Shown here: positions 32,115 to 40,304 of the stretch, in pieces
How positions within the stretch are numbered: position 1 is the first letter of the stretch
Layout of the letters: each line of letters begins with the position of its first letter
Assembly: GCA_964514305.1 (NCBI GenBank)
Contig: CAZEQD010000016.1
Coordinates: 1 to 40,304, forward strand
DNA length: 40,304 nucleotides
From: CAZEQD01 sp964514305
Lineage (GTDB): Bacteria; Acidobacteriota; Aminicenantia; Aminicenantales; Aminicenantaceae
Direction: 5' to 3'
Position numbers and translations under genes: made by a program
The notes under the pieces: generated by a model
Databases searched by the model: none
What the model was told of the DNA's origin: nothing
What the model saw: only the letters and a program-made list of their open reading frames with translations

Positions 32115-33392
32115 ATGAAAAAATTCGCAATTATTAGTTTAATTCTCGTCCTAACCATCTCTCTTTCTTATCAACAGTCGAAAAGCGCCTCAGATGTTGA
32201 TCAAGCTTTCCCATCTGATAAAATAAGCCTGCCTGAGATTGATATTTCAGGATCTCCTGACGGGATTGTCCATCTTCCTGATTATGTTCCTGCTACCTAC
32301 AGAAATGTCTTTGTCAAATATACTAAAATCACTGCTCCTAATGGCAAGCCCATCCATTTTCTGGCCCAATACGGCTGGACTAATGATCAAATCAAGAAGG
32401 CCCGAAATGTCCTTCGCTACCTCCTAACCAGTATGCCTGGCTCTATCTACGGATGTGATAAAACAGCCGTGGCTAACTCTATGGCTAATCGAAAAGCAGC
32501 TATGGTCCTTTTTAATACTGAAGAAGATATGCGCCAGGCTATGAGAGGCCCCTTAGGAGAAAAAGCAGATCTCAATATGCAGGATTTAAGAGCCAACGAA
32601 TGTCCGGCTGAGGGAACAGAAGACTATATGAATCATATTACTCGTGATGCTTCTTTTGAAGAAATCTGGCATTTAGTTCATGACAACGGAGTAAAACAGG
32701 TTCTTCCTGAGATGATAGCGGAAATGAGGGTGGCAAACGATGCAGCCGCTAAAAAAGGCTGGCATGCCTGGCCGGAGGATGAACCACAGGAACACCCCAA
32801 TGAGTATATGGGGGTCCTCATAGATAATTATTTTGATCTCTGGGCTGTAAAACCTAAAAAGTATGAAGGGAGAGATATCGCTCCTGAGGATTTACCTGAT
32901 GGCACTTCTCATTTTGGCCGCTACTTTGCCAACAGCCGGACCAAGATGAAAGAGCTTGATCCTCATGGCTATGCGCTGGTAGAAAAATTCTTTGCACCTT
33001 ATTTAACTTATACGCCTGAACTTCCAGAAAATTTCCAAGGCACTTTCTCCATCCAATTTGATCCTTTTCTTGTTTATACCTACAAATCTCAGCATCTACT
33101 TAATGTAACTCTCACCGGTCAGAAGAATGCTGATTTGATTGGAAATGCCTATGATAATATTCTAACTGGCAACAGAGGCAATAATAAGCTTCAAGGCGGT
33201 CCGGGAGATGACCGTTTAGATGGAGGCAAAGGAAAGGACACTGCTATCTATTCAGGCCCCCAGACTGATTATATAATTAGCAAAAATAATGGAATGGTGA
33301 CTGTCATAGATAAAAAAGCAGATAGAGATGGAATCGACACCTTGCTTAATATCGAAATTATTAAATTCAGCGACTCTAAGCTTAAATTGTAG
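32115..33392 (+). CDS. Exported protein with C-terminal RTX-type calcium repeats
   Basis: The 425-residue protein has a signal peptide (residues 1-26). Residues 50-310 form a globular domain with the segment EEIWHLVHDNG (Glu182/183, His186, His189), which could bind a metal and recalls gluzincin-type exported peptidases. It is not HExxH, so this is only a suggestion. Residues 337-380 are RTX-like: GNAYDNILTGNRGNNKLQGG then PGDDRLDGGKGKD, i.e. GGxGxDxLxGG nonapeptides that fold around calcium outside the cell. RTX tails normally direct type I secretion, but here a signal peptide is also present and no type I transporter is nearby. AAGGAGG lies 5 bases before the ATG. The gene is convergent with esterase 2. 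Confidence 0.72.
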   Translation: MKKFAIISLILVLTISLSYQQSKSASDVDQAFPSDKISLPEIDISGSPDGIVHLPDYVPATYRNVFVKYTKITAPNGKPIHFLAQYGWTNDQIKKARNVLRYLLTSMPGSIYGCDKTAVANSMANRKAAMVLFNTEEDMRQAMRGPLGEKADLNMQDLRANECPAEGTEDYMNHITRDASFEEIWHLVHDNGVKQVLPEMIAEMRVANDAAAKKGWHAWPEDEPQEHPNEYMGVLIDNYFDLWAVKPKKYEGRDIAPEDLPDGTSHFGRYFANSRTKMKELDPHGYALVEKFFAPYLTYTPELPENFQGTFSIQFDPFLVYTYKSQHLLNVTLTGQKNADLIGNAYDNILTGNRGNNKLQGGPGDDRLDGGKGKDTAIYSGPQTDYIISKNNGMVTVIDKKADRDGIDTLLNIEIIKFSDSKLKL

Positions 33393-33399
33393 CTCTGTT

Positions 33400-35055
33400 C
33401 TATTTATATCTCCACTGGCTGGTATTCTCGCCCCTAGGAGCCCTTCTAGCAATATAGTCAGCCATTATTCTTTCTAGCTCTCCCCTATTTCTTTTAAAGG
33501 GAGTCCAGCCATGGCCTTTGCGGGGACGGCCATACTCAAAGGAACCAGCATAATAAGGATTCTTAGTGCTTTCCAGAAATTTCTCCAGTTCATAAACAGC
33601 TTCATTAAGGTAAAAATTATCCATATCCCCACAGAATACATGTAATTTTCCTACCAGCTTATGGCCAATCTTGGACCAATTTTTTTCTAAATAATAGCGG
33701 AGATCATAGTGTTCCTTGAAATATTTAGCCACTTCAGGATTAATTTCCCCTGTTATCTTATCCCAGAGAGGCTGAGGGTAGCCATCATCACCAACTGGAC
33801 CATATACTGCCTGCCAGATATCAAGCTGCTGGCCAGAACGTCCTTTTGAACCCAGTACTGCCTCAAATTGGCTCATCTGGCGCATGGTAACCAGCACCTG
33901 GCCATGAACATCTCTCATCAAGGGCCGCTCTGCTTTCACCCAGCCAAATTCTTTGAAAAAAGCATTTTTATCTTGATAAATATTTGTCAGCTGATAATAG
34001 CGAAAATCAACTGGGTCTGGAAAGAAACTCCAGGTGCCGCCAAAAAAATCAGGATGGAAAATCTGGAGGGCCAAAGCTTCCCAACCGCCAGTTGAACCTC
34101 CTGAAAGGACCCGAGCATAAGGCTTGCTGATGATTCGAAAATGCTCTTCAATATAAGGAATTAATTCCTTCATTATAGCATCTCCATAAGGTCCACAATT
34201 GGCCGAATTAACTGCATAAGAATCATCAAAATAAGGACAGGGATGCTGGAAAGTAACACAGATCATTCTAGGGAAATCTTCAGACGTCCAGGCTTTATAA
34301 AATTCACCTCCTTCTCTGAAGTTATGGGGAGGTCGGAGGGAGAAATGACCTTGGATATAATGGACAGGATAATATGTATGAGGATGTTGGTCATAGCCTT
34401 TGGGAAGAAGCACAATAGCTCCCAAATACATAGGCCGTCCCCAAAATTTACTGAGAAGCTGGCTTTGAATCTTAATATGCTTGACCCATTGAGTGTCCTT
34501 TGGAATTTTAACGGCAGGAATAATCTTATCCAGATTTAAGCCAACTGTATATCCTCTCTCTGAGTCAAGATGGACAGATTTCACCTCACTGTAAAGATTT
34601 CCCGGAGATTTATTAAACTGCTGACCTTCCCACTGGTCCATGTGGGCCCAGATAGTATGTCCATCTGAGCGGTGAAATTCGGTATAAATATTAACCAATG
34701 CCTGGACAAAATAATCCCCTGGAGGAATATCTTTTAAGCTTTTCAGGGGATAACCCAGTGTCTTCTCATCAATGACAACCTTTTCTCCGGGTTGAAGCTG
34801 ATTGACATCCTTGCCAAAAAAAGGAACACTTCTAAACCAGGAACCGGCTTGAAGACGCGGCTCTCTTTTATTGTCTTTAGAAATCATAACAAAAACCCGA
34901 CCGGTTATGGCTTCTGAATGGATTGAGGCAGGAAAAGATATCTCAAACCTTAATTTTGATAATTCAGGTTTATGACAGGATTGAGTTAAAAGAAGGCTTA
35001 AGGCAAGGGACAAAATGAAAATAACAAGGCCAATAATTTTCTTTTTAAACTTCAT
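33400..35055 (-). CDS. Putative lipoprotein esterase, alpha/beta-hydrolase fold (copy 2)
   Basis: The 551-residue paralogue of the gene at 6365-8125 has the same two-part build. Lipid-anchor Cys27 (TQSC) is followed by a beta-rich N-domain (about 35-180) and an alpha/beta hydrolase with Ser321 in LSGGSTGGWE as the probable nucleophile. Acid and His candidates lie in CGDMDNFYLNEAV and RKGHGW. Shared blocks include FHRSDGHT, KFWGRPMYLGA, DDSYAVNSANCGPYGDAI and IWQAVYGPVGDDGYPQP. It lacks the 45-residue stretch of copy 1 just before the catalytic region (about residues 245-285 of copy 1). It is probably an ester- or amide-hydrolase with a substrate range different from copy 1. AGAGGAGG lies 5 bases before the ATG. 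Confidence 0.82.
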   Translation of the reverse strand: MKFKKKIIGLVIFILSLALSLLLTQSCHKPELSKLRFEISFPASIHSEAITGRVFVMISKDNKREPRLQAGSWFRSVPFFGKDVNQLQPGEKVVIDEKTLGYPLKSLKDIPPGDYFVQALVNIYTEFHRSDGHTIWAHMDQWEGQQFNKSPGNLYSEVKSVHLDSERGYTVGLNLDKIIPAVKIPKDTQWVKHIKIQSQLLSKFWGRPMYLGAIVLLPKGYDQHPHTYYPVHYIQGHFSLRPPHNFREGGEFYKAWTSEDFPRMICVTFQHPCPYFDDSYAVNSANCGPYGDAIMKELIPYIEEHFRIISKPYARVLSGGSTGGWEALALQIFHPDFFGGTWSFFPDPVDFRYYQLTNIYQDKNAFFKEFGWVKAERPLMRDVHGQVLVTMRQMSQFEAVLGSKGRSGQQLDIWQAVYGPVGDDGYPQPLWDKITGEINPEVAKYFKEHYDLRYYLEKNWSKIGHKLVGKLHVFCGDMDNFYLNEAVYELEKFLESTKNPYYAGSFEYGRPRKGHGWTPFKRNRGELERIMADYIARRAPRGENTSQWRYK

Positions 35056-35089
35056 GTTTTCCTCCTCTATTTTTGGCTTTCGATTTTAG

Positions 35090-35118
35090 TTTATACTCTG
35101 CTTTATATTTAATTTCAA
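35090..35118 (-). promoter_or_regulatory. Candidate promoter of esterase 2, in the divergent spacer 35056-35385
   Basis: On the minus strand, TTGAAA, 17 bases, then TATAAA: five of six matches at each box. The leader would be about 27 bases. In the rest of the 330-base spacer I see no gene. Toward the GH3 gene only a weak TTGACT (35217-35222) without a matching -10 was found. Confidence 0.55.
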
Positions 35119-35385
35119 TAAATCCATTTATAAACTTAATCTTATTTTTACTGGATATTTTCTAGTCTAGAGAGAAAATCTTTCTTTATATATATGTCAA
35201 AAAAACTAATGGAGTCTTGACTTTGCCCCAGGTACTAGGTAAAAAATTAAAAAAAAACAAAAGGTCAATTGAGATAAAAACAGATCGATATCATGAAATC
35301 GAAGGATGGAAAATTTTAACTCTGCTTAGCTTAGATAGAACTTGCATGGTTTTTATATTTTAATAATTCAGATAAGGAGAGATTT

Positions 35386-37914
35386 ATGTTTAAAGTAAAG
35401 AATTTAATAATGGCGATTATGGCTATAGCTGTAACAGCTTTAGGCATTATATTTTTATCTGCCTCGCCGATAAAAAAAGTGCCCGAATATTACAAGTTCT
35501 ACAATCCAGAGCAGATTCATGAGACCTGGATTGACCTCAATAACAATGGAATAATGGAACCCTACGAAAATACAAAACTGCCGATTGAGCAGAGGATTGA
35601 GGATCTCCTCTCAAGGATGACCTTAGATGAGAAAATCTCTCAGATTGCCATGCACAAGAGGCTTCGCGGAGGGAGGTGTGACTCATGTGGAGATGGTGGA
35701 GTATCGCCAGCTATTGATCGCTTGGGCATACCCGAATTTTCCTGGTATGCAGACGAATCACTACACGGAGTCCAATCTCTAAAGCCAGCCACTGTCTTCC
35801 CTTACAGTATAGGGATTGCTGCTACCTGGAATGATAAACTGGTCCATGAGCTCTATTCAGCTGCAGGAGATGAGTTTCGGGCTGCGTTTAACGTCAATAA
35901 ATTAAGAGGGCTGGGCCTTGTTACCTGGTCTCCTATGGTTCTGGAAATTCCTCACAACAAAAAATATGAGAGAGCCCCAGAGACCTATGGCGAAGATCCT
36001 TTTCTAGCCTCACGTCTGGCTGTAGCTACAGCCCGAGGTTTTCAAGGAGAAGACGACAACATACCCTACGAAAAGGCAATTTGCACCGCCAAACATTTTA
36101 TATACTGCACAGGAGCTAGAAATGAATTTCCTCTTGGAACCAACATTCCAGAAAGGACTATTAGGGAAATTATTTTCCCTGCCTACAGGGCTGCTATTCG
36201 AGAGGGCAATGTTGGCCAAGTTATGACCGGGGCTGAAGGCTGGGACAAAGCACCCCACCTGGGAGGTGATCCAATCAATTACAGCCCAGTCATGCTGACT
36301 GAAGTCCTTCGCCAAGGCTGGGGTTTTAGGGGAATAGTCTGCTCTGATTGCGGCGCTCTGGGAGAAGCAGGAATTGAAAAAAATTTAAGAGCAGCAGCCG
36401 CTGCCCTTGAGGCTGGTCTCGATTCAAATGCCTGTGGCGCCACTTATAAAAACAACCTTCCTCAGGCAGTAAAAAAAGGAATGGTTAAGCTCGGGGCAAT
36501 TAATAAAGCAGTTAGAAACTTTCTAAGAATAAGATCCCGTCTCGGTCTGTTTGACCCGCCTCAAATGAATCCTTATAATAATCTAACTCCCAAAGAGAAC
36601 GTTTTAACCGAAAAGCATATAGCCCTTGCTCTTAAAGCAGCTCGCGAGTCAATTGTCCTTCTCAAAAACGAAAACAATCTACTTCCCCTAGATAGGAAAA
36701 GTATCCACTCTTTGGCCGTCATCGGCCCCTATGCTGATAACGTCAGAAGTTTAATCCCCCGCGACTACAACGGCACTCCTCCCTATTGGGTAACTCCTCT
36801 TCAAGGCATCAAGAAAGCGTTGGCTCCAAGCACAGAAATCAGAACTTCCCTCTCTCTTGATGTGAATGAAGCTATTAAAGCTGCCAAAGGAGCTGATGTA
36901 GCTGTGGTCATTACCGGACCTGACCCTGCTTTTGAAAGCACTCCCCGTAAAAATCTGGCTTTACCAGAAGGATTCCTGCCTCTGCTCAAGGCGGTGCAAG
37001 GTACTGGCACTCCGACCGTAGCTGTCCTGGTCAACGGTACTCCTATCTCCAGCGATTGGATGAAAAAACATATCCCGGCCATTATTGAGGCTTGGTACGG
37101 TGGCATGGAAGGCGGCACAGCCATTGCTGAAGTTCTCTTTGGCGACTACAACCCGGGCGGCAAGCTGCCCTGGACCTATCCCCGCGTGGGTGTGGGACCT
37201 ATCTATTATAATTATAAACCAGGCGAAATAACCTATGACCAAAGCACTATCCTCTGGCCCTTTGGCTATGGTCTGAGCTACACTAATTTTAAATATAGTC
37301 ATCTTGAGGTTTGGCCAAAAGCAACTGACAAAGGCAACATTACTATTAGAGTTGAGGTGAAAAATGTTGGAGAGAGAAAAGGCGAGGCCGTGGTTGAGAT
37401 GTATCTGAGAGATGTGGAAGCCAGTGTCCCAGTTCCAGTCAAGCAGTTGAGAGGTTTCAAGCGGGTGAGCCTAAAGCCAAGCGAAATCAGAACGGTTGAG
37501 TTTAAGATCAAGCCTGATAATTTAAGTCTTCTCGATGAAAACTTAGAGACTGTAGTTGAACCGGGAAAATTCGAGGTGATGATTGGCGAGTCCTCAGAGA
37601 ACATAGTTCTCAGGGATACTTTCGAGATAACCTCCCCCATTAAAGCCAGGTTCAACTATAAAAACCTCAAAATTTCCAAGTATAAAGTAAAACCGCATGA
37701 GCCCTTTGAAGTAAAAGCCACCGTCATTGGCACTGGAGGGCTGGAAGAAGGTGATGTAAAAATTTATGTTGATGGCCAGTCTGTACGTTCCAAGAAAGTC
37801 TGTTTGGGGCAAGGAGAAACAAGAAGTTTAACTTTCATCTGCAAAATTGCCCAAGCTGGAACCCACGCCATTACCGTGGGCGATCTACCCGAAATAAAAA
37901 TCTCTGTAGAATAA
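35386..37914 (+). CDS. Glycoside hydrolase family 3 (beta-glucosidase/xylosidase type)
   Basis: The 842-residue protein has an N-terminal hydrophobic leader (about 8-27). A short DLNNNGIMEPYENTKLP segment (50-66) resembles a calcium-binding loop. The GH3 barrel follows, with TAKHF (234-238) and the catalytic Asp321 in GIVCSDCGAL. The alpha/beta sandwich (about 400-620) has GGMEGGTAIAEVLFGDYNPGGKLPWTYP, and a fibronectin-III-like domain spans about 640-735 (VEVKNVGERKGEAVVEMYL). A final beta domain of about 100 residues (740-842) is not part of the usual GH3 plan. The enzyme releases terminal beta-linked sugars; specificity is unknown. AAGGAG lies 6 bases before the ATG. The neighbouring genes encode other exported hydrolases. 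Confidence 0.93.
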   Translation: MFKVKNLIMAIMAIAVTALGIIFLSASPIKKVPEYYKFYNPEQIHETWIDLNNNGIMEPYENTKLPIEQRIEDLLSRMTLDEKISQIAMHKRLRGGRCDSCGDGGVSPAIDRLGIPEFSWYADESLHGVQSLKPATVFPYSIGIAATWNDKLVHELYSAAGDEFRAAFNVNKLRGLGLVTWSPMVLEIPHNKKYERAPETYGEDPFLASRLAVATARGFQGEDDNIPYEKAICTAKHFIYCTGARNEFPLGTNIPERTIREIIFPAYRAAIREGNVGQVMTGAEGWDKAPHLGGDPINYSPVMLTEVLRQGWGFRGIVCSDCGALGEAGIEKNLRAAAAALEAGLDSNACGATYKNNLPQAVKKGMVKLGAINKAVRNFLRIRSRLGLFDPPQMNPYNNLTPKENVLTEKHIALALKAARESIVLLKNENNLLPLDRKSIHSLAVIGPYADNVRSLIPRDYNGTPPYWVTPLQGIKKALAPSTEIRTSLSLDVNEAIKAAKGADVAVVITGPDPAFESTPRKNLALPEGFLPLLKAVQGTGTPTVAVLVNGTPISSDWMKKHIPAIIEAWYGGMEGGTAIAEVLFGDYNPGGKLPWTYPRVGVGPIYYNYKPGEITYDQSTILWPFGYGLSYTNFKYSHLEVWPKATDKGNITIRVEVKNVGERKGEAVVEMYLRDVEASVPVPVKQLRGFKRVSLKPSEIRTVEFKIKPDNLSLLDENLETVVEPGKFEVMIGESSENIVLRDTFEITSPIKARFNYKNLKISKYKVKPHEPFEVKATVIGTGGLEEGDVKIYVDGQSVRSKKVCLGQGETRSLTFICKIAQAGTHAITVGDLPEIKISVE

Positions 37915-37937
37915 TTTAAAAATAATAGAGGCAATTA

Positions 37938-37952
37938 AGCTCATGATGAGCT
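37938..37952. terminator. Small hairpin at the convergent gene ends (possible terminator)
   Basis: AGCTCA, a TGA loop, then TGAGCT: six perfect base pairs between two convergent genes, overlapping the stop codon of the gamma-glutamyltransferase-family gene. No convincing T-run follows on either strand, so termination is uncertain. Confidence 0.3.
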
Positions 37953-39828
37953 ACCAGGCAATTCCGTAATCTTCACCGTAATTACTGGATCCTCCCCAGA
38001 AGGAACCGTGTTTCCAGTCAAAATAAACGGCATTAATGGGGCCTGAAGTGTATTTGCTGTAATCTAGTTTATAGCCCATCTTGGCCAGCTTTTTCCTCAC
38101 CCAAGGAGGAACCTGCTCATTGAGACGCAATCGGCCAGGGCTGGATAGATGCTCGCCGAAAGAGCTCTGCATCTGGTAGCTGACAATATTTGGAGCTTCA
38201 CAGGCCTCCTGAACATTCATCCCAAACTCAACAACACCCAGGAAAAATTGCAGCATATTCTGATCTTGAGTATCTCCCCCTTGAACAGCAAAGGATAGAA
38301 ATGGCCGACCATCCTTTAAAGCCAGGCTGGGCGTTAGAGTAGCTCTTGGTCTTTTCCCAGGGGCAACAATGTTAAAAGGATTTTGGGCCTGGTTGAGGAC
38401 AAAACTTTGCATCCGCTGGCTCATGCCCACTCCAGTTCTGCCAGCAATACAGGCCGGTATCCAGCCGCCGCTGGGAGTGGCTGAAACTACCCACCCTTCC
38501 TCATCAGCAGCTTGGATGGAAGTGGTTCCCGCCTCAAAAGCTTCCTCGAATGATTTAAGCTGAGCAGCACTCCAGGATGCTGGAGGATTTTCTCCCACAT
38601 TAGACCACTTTTCCAGGAAATTAAGGAAAGGATTTTTCTTGCCTTCAAAAGGATAAGGATCCCCAGGTTTAACTTCAGGGTCATTTTTTTCCCAGTTGAT
38701 GAGCTTGAACCTTTCCTTGGCATATTCTTTAGAAAGAAGGCCTTTTATCGGCTCTTCGGGTGGAAAATAGGGATCGCCATAATAAAAATCACGGTCAGCA
38801 TAAGCCAGATTCATGATCTGATAAAGAGTATGGATATAGCGGGCACTGTTATAGCCCATCGATTGAAGATCAATATTCTCCAGCATATTCAGCATCTGAA
38901 GAAGGACCGGACCTTGAACCCAACAGGTAAGCTTGTAAACTTCGATGCCTTTATAGGTCGTCATCACCGGATCTTCGATGTAGACTTTCCAGTTGGCCAA
39001 ATCTTCCATGGTTATCAAGCCTCCCTGTTCCTGACAGCCGCGGACAAATTCCCGAGCAATGTCACCCTTGTAAAAACGGTCGTAAGCAGCATAAATTGCC
39101 TCTTTCCTACTTTTCCCTTCCGAAAGGCCTTTTTCTTCGGCCTCTACTAATTTCTCCAGAGTTTTCAATAAATCAGGCTGGCGGAAAATCTCTCCTGGCT
39201 GGGGTGCTTCCCACTCCTGGCCAAGGTGAGGAAGAAGAATTTGGCGTGAATAAGGCCATTTTTTAATTCTCTCTTTATTCCGCTCAATGGAGTCAGCCAA
39301 CTGCTTTTCTATAGGGTAGCCTCTGGCCATTTCCATAGCCGGAGCTAATACCTCCTTAAGACTCATTGTCCCAAATTCAGCCAGCATGGTCATCAGGCCT
39401 CCTGGCGTGCCTGGCGTAACTGCAGCTAAAGGACCATAGGCTGGAGGATATTTCAGACCTTTCTTCTTGAAAAATTCAGGGGTTGCACCTGTTGGAGCCA
39501 CTCCTAAAGCATTAATCCCATAGACTTTTTTTGTTTTGGGATTATAAATAAGAACTTGGGTCTCCCCTCCCCAGCTTAAAACGTCATACATGGTACAAGT
39601 CGCTGCCAGCATGGCACAGGCAGCATCAACTGCATTGCCACCCTTCTGAAAAATCATGGCCCCGGCAGTAGCCGCTAATGGTTTACCGGTAATAGCTACC
39701 CAGTGCTTCCCATGAAGAACAGGCTTTTCTGTACGGCTGAGGTTCATCTTGTGTAAAGCCAGTAATAATATTATAAAGATTATTACGGCCGTGCCTCCTT
39801 TAAATAATCTCTTATGTTTAGAAACCAT
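37951..39828 (-). CDS. Gamma-glutamyltransferase-family Ntn-hydrolase
   Basis: The 625-residue protein has an N-terminal anchor helix (12-26). The GGT fold shows GGNAVDAACAML near residue 63, NALGVAP, and the self-processing site GTTSIQAAD with the nucleophile Thr436 (cleavage just before it, giving about 435- and 190-residue chains). The later SGGWIPACIAGRTGVGM region and a GDTQDQNMLQF segment are typical. Classical GGT removes or transfers the gamma-glutamyl group of glutathione. The conserved RETAP Arg that holds the glutamate carboxylate is replaced here by NALGVAP, so another gamma-amide or acylase substrate is likely. A good TTGACA promoter and GGGAGGAGAG ribosome binding site precede the ATG. 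Confidence 0.9.
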   Translation of the reverse strand: MVSKHKRLFKGGTAVIIFIILLLALHKMNLSRTEKPVLHGKHWVAITGKPLAATAGAMIFQKGGNAVDAACAMLAATCTMYDVLSWGGETQVLIYNPKTKKVYGINALGVAPTGATPEFFKKKGLKYPPAYGPLAAVTPGTPGGLMTMLAEFGTMSLKEVLAPAMEMARGYPIEKQLADSIERNKERIKKWPYSRQILLPHLGQEWEAPQPGEIFRQPDLLKTLEKLVEAEEKGLSEGKSRKEAIYAAYDRFYKGDIAREFVRGCQEQGGLITMEDLANWKVYIEDPVMTTYKGIEVYKLTCWVQGPVLLQMLNMLENIDLQSMGYNSARYIHTLYQIMNLAYADRDFYYGDPYFPPEEPIKGLLSKEYAKERFKLINWEKNDPEVKPGDPYPFEGKKNPFLNFLEKWSNVGENPPASWSAAQLKSFEEAFEAGTTSIQAADEEGWVVSATPSGGWIPACIAGRTGVGMSQRMQSFVLNQAQNPFNIVAPGKRPRATLTPSLALKDGRPFLSFAVQGGDTQDQNMLQFFLGVVEFGMNVQEACEAPNIVSYQMQSSFGEHLSSPGRLRLNEQVPPWVRKKLAKMGYKLDYSKYTSGPINAVYFDWKHGSFWGGSSNYGEDYGIAW

Positions 39829-39866
39829 CTCTCCTCCCTTCTCATATTTTTATCCTTTTCCTCTTC

Positions 39867-39894
39867 AGTCTATCCGCTCCGTCTGAATTGTCAA
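39867..39894 (-). promoter_or_regulatory. Candidate promoter of the GGT-family gene
   Basis: A perfect TTGACA (minus strand, 39889-39894), 16 bases, then TAGACT. The leader is about 32 bases. Confidence 0.5.
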
Positions 39895-39980
39895 GAAAGT
39901 TTTTAGCTTGGGGTTGGCCTCAGCAATTATATTATTATCAATTAGTTAGTCTTTTTAGTCTTAAAAAACGCCTTTAAATC

Positions 39981-40011
39981 GCAATTTTCACCCCGGTTCA
40001 TCACGTTATAG
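39981..40011. repeat. Dispersed repeat resembling the DNA around the ISL3 remnant
   Basis: CGGTTCATCACGTTATAG (39994-40011) differs at two of 18 positions from the stretch spanning the end of the ISL3 transposase remnant (30411-30428). The preceding GCAATTTT...GGTTCATCA (39981-40003) resembles 30315-30338. Probably a second, more decayed element end. Confidence 0.5.
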
Positions 40012-40165
40012 GATAGCTGAATTGATGCAGAGGAGGGCATTATATTAATTTCCTCATGAATTTTACAAACTAAGAAAGCAGGAAAACGATGTCCCTTTTA
40101 GTTTAGTATTGTATCCCGCTCTTGGGATTTATGGTTATCATCATTTGAAGAATGATTTTTACTAA

Positions 40166-40304
40166 CCTGGATTATTCACGAGTCGAGGTTGCTGCAAGGG
40201 TAGGTTGGATCGGCGCGAGGCACAGGACATGAAGCTGTGGTCGTCCACGGCAAATGCCCTGTAACGAAGCAGATGCAGCAAGATCGGCTCGCCCCAAGGG
40301 TAAA
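40166..40304 (+). other. G+C-rich structured segment at the window edge (mobile-element end or RNA)
   Basis: After the AT-rich DNA the composition turns abruptly G+C-rich and self-complementary. TTGCTGCA (40189-40196) pairs with TGCAGCAA (40274-40281). CACAG...CTGTG (40221-40238) and GTGG...CCAC (40237-40248) form local hairpins. CAAGGGTA occurs at 40195 and 40295, exactly 100 bases apart, and GATCGGC at 40208 and 40282. No frame is open across it. The edge at 40166 (CCTGGATTATTCACGA) looks like an insertion-sequence terminal repeat, perhaps of the IS1380 kind by recollection. I cannot name it. No similarity to tRNA, tmRNA or RNase P is convincing. Confidence 0.45.

Noticed and set aside
40180..40304. 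Similarity of the end segment to tmRNA, RNase P RNA or tRNA
   Set aside because: Some short phrases look similar (for example CGGCAAA), but no conserved core (GGAAAGTCCGG of RNase P, or tRNA-like ends) is present.
1..40304. CRISPR arrays, tRNA and rRNA genes, prophage genes
   Set aside because: Reading both strands found no regularly spaced repeats, no tRNA-like cloverleaf ends and no conserved rRNA segments or phage structural genes.

Overview
The window is a bacterial chromosome segment of low-to-moderate G+C, with short intergenic gaps, strong AGGAGG-type ribosome binding sites and sigma70-like promoters. The gene mix is heavy in exported, lipid-anchored or membrane hydrolases acting on peptides, amides, esters and glycosides: an amidohydrolase, two class C beta-lactamase-fold hydrolases, two paralogous esterases, a C69 dipeptidase, a gamma-glutamyltransferase-family enzyme, a GH3 glycosidase and an M48 protease. 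This fits an uncultured anaerobic scavenger of the Candidatus Aminicenantes type. That assignment is an inference from gene content; no rRNA or other phylogenetic marker is present to prove it.

Layout. 1-6025: a gene end on the plus strand, then a minus-strand run with a DUF3014 membrane protein, a cysteine-rich zinc-ribbon protein, a lipoprotein amidohydrolase, a small exported protein and a serine hydrolase. 6365-11681: esterase 1, a class III aminotransferase with a four-cysteine insertion, an M48 protease and a TauE/SafE permease. 11682-12208: a decayed C-terminal remnant of an alpha-toroid glycoside hydrolase. 12209-13941: a two-gene operon of a divergent thymidylate-synthase-fold protein and a methyltransferase-type corrinoid protein, the most unusual pairing here. 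13938-17057: a YbaK/ProX-type deacylase, a second serine hydrolase and a GHMP kinase that may start at ATT. 17110-17821: an FKBP isomerase and an RRM protein in one operon, with an inverted repeat in the RRM leader. 18237-20908: a C69 dipeptidase, a small protein and an orphan ParA.

21166-30094 is a minus-strand block of four large exported proteins: a CBM9-like protein; a 1328-residue protein with an exact 360-residue-offset internal duplication, a pre-peptidase-type domain and two VWA domains; a transglutaminase-like lipoprotein whose catalytic Cys position is Ala; and a duplicated beta-domain protein. They look like an uncharacterised envelope system.

30095-32114 is an accessory patch with AT-rich low-complexity DNA, an ISL3-family transposase remnant and a HEPN/MNT toxin-antitoxin pair. 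32115-39828 holds an exported RTX-repeat protein, esterase 2, a GH3 enzyme and the gamma-glutamyltransferase-family enzyme. The last 140 bases are unlike the rest: G+C-rich, with several complementary arms, cut by the window edge. They may be the end of a mobile element or a structured RNA.

The digestive enzymes would release amino acids and sugars outside the cytoplasm, which the aminotransferase and sugar kinase could then process. No rRNA, tRNA or CRISPR array was recognised by eye.
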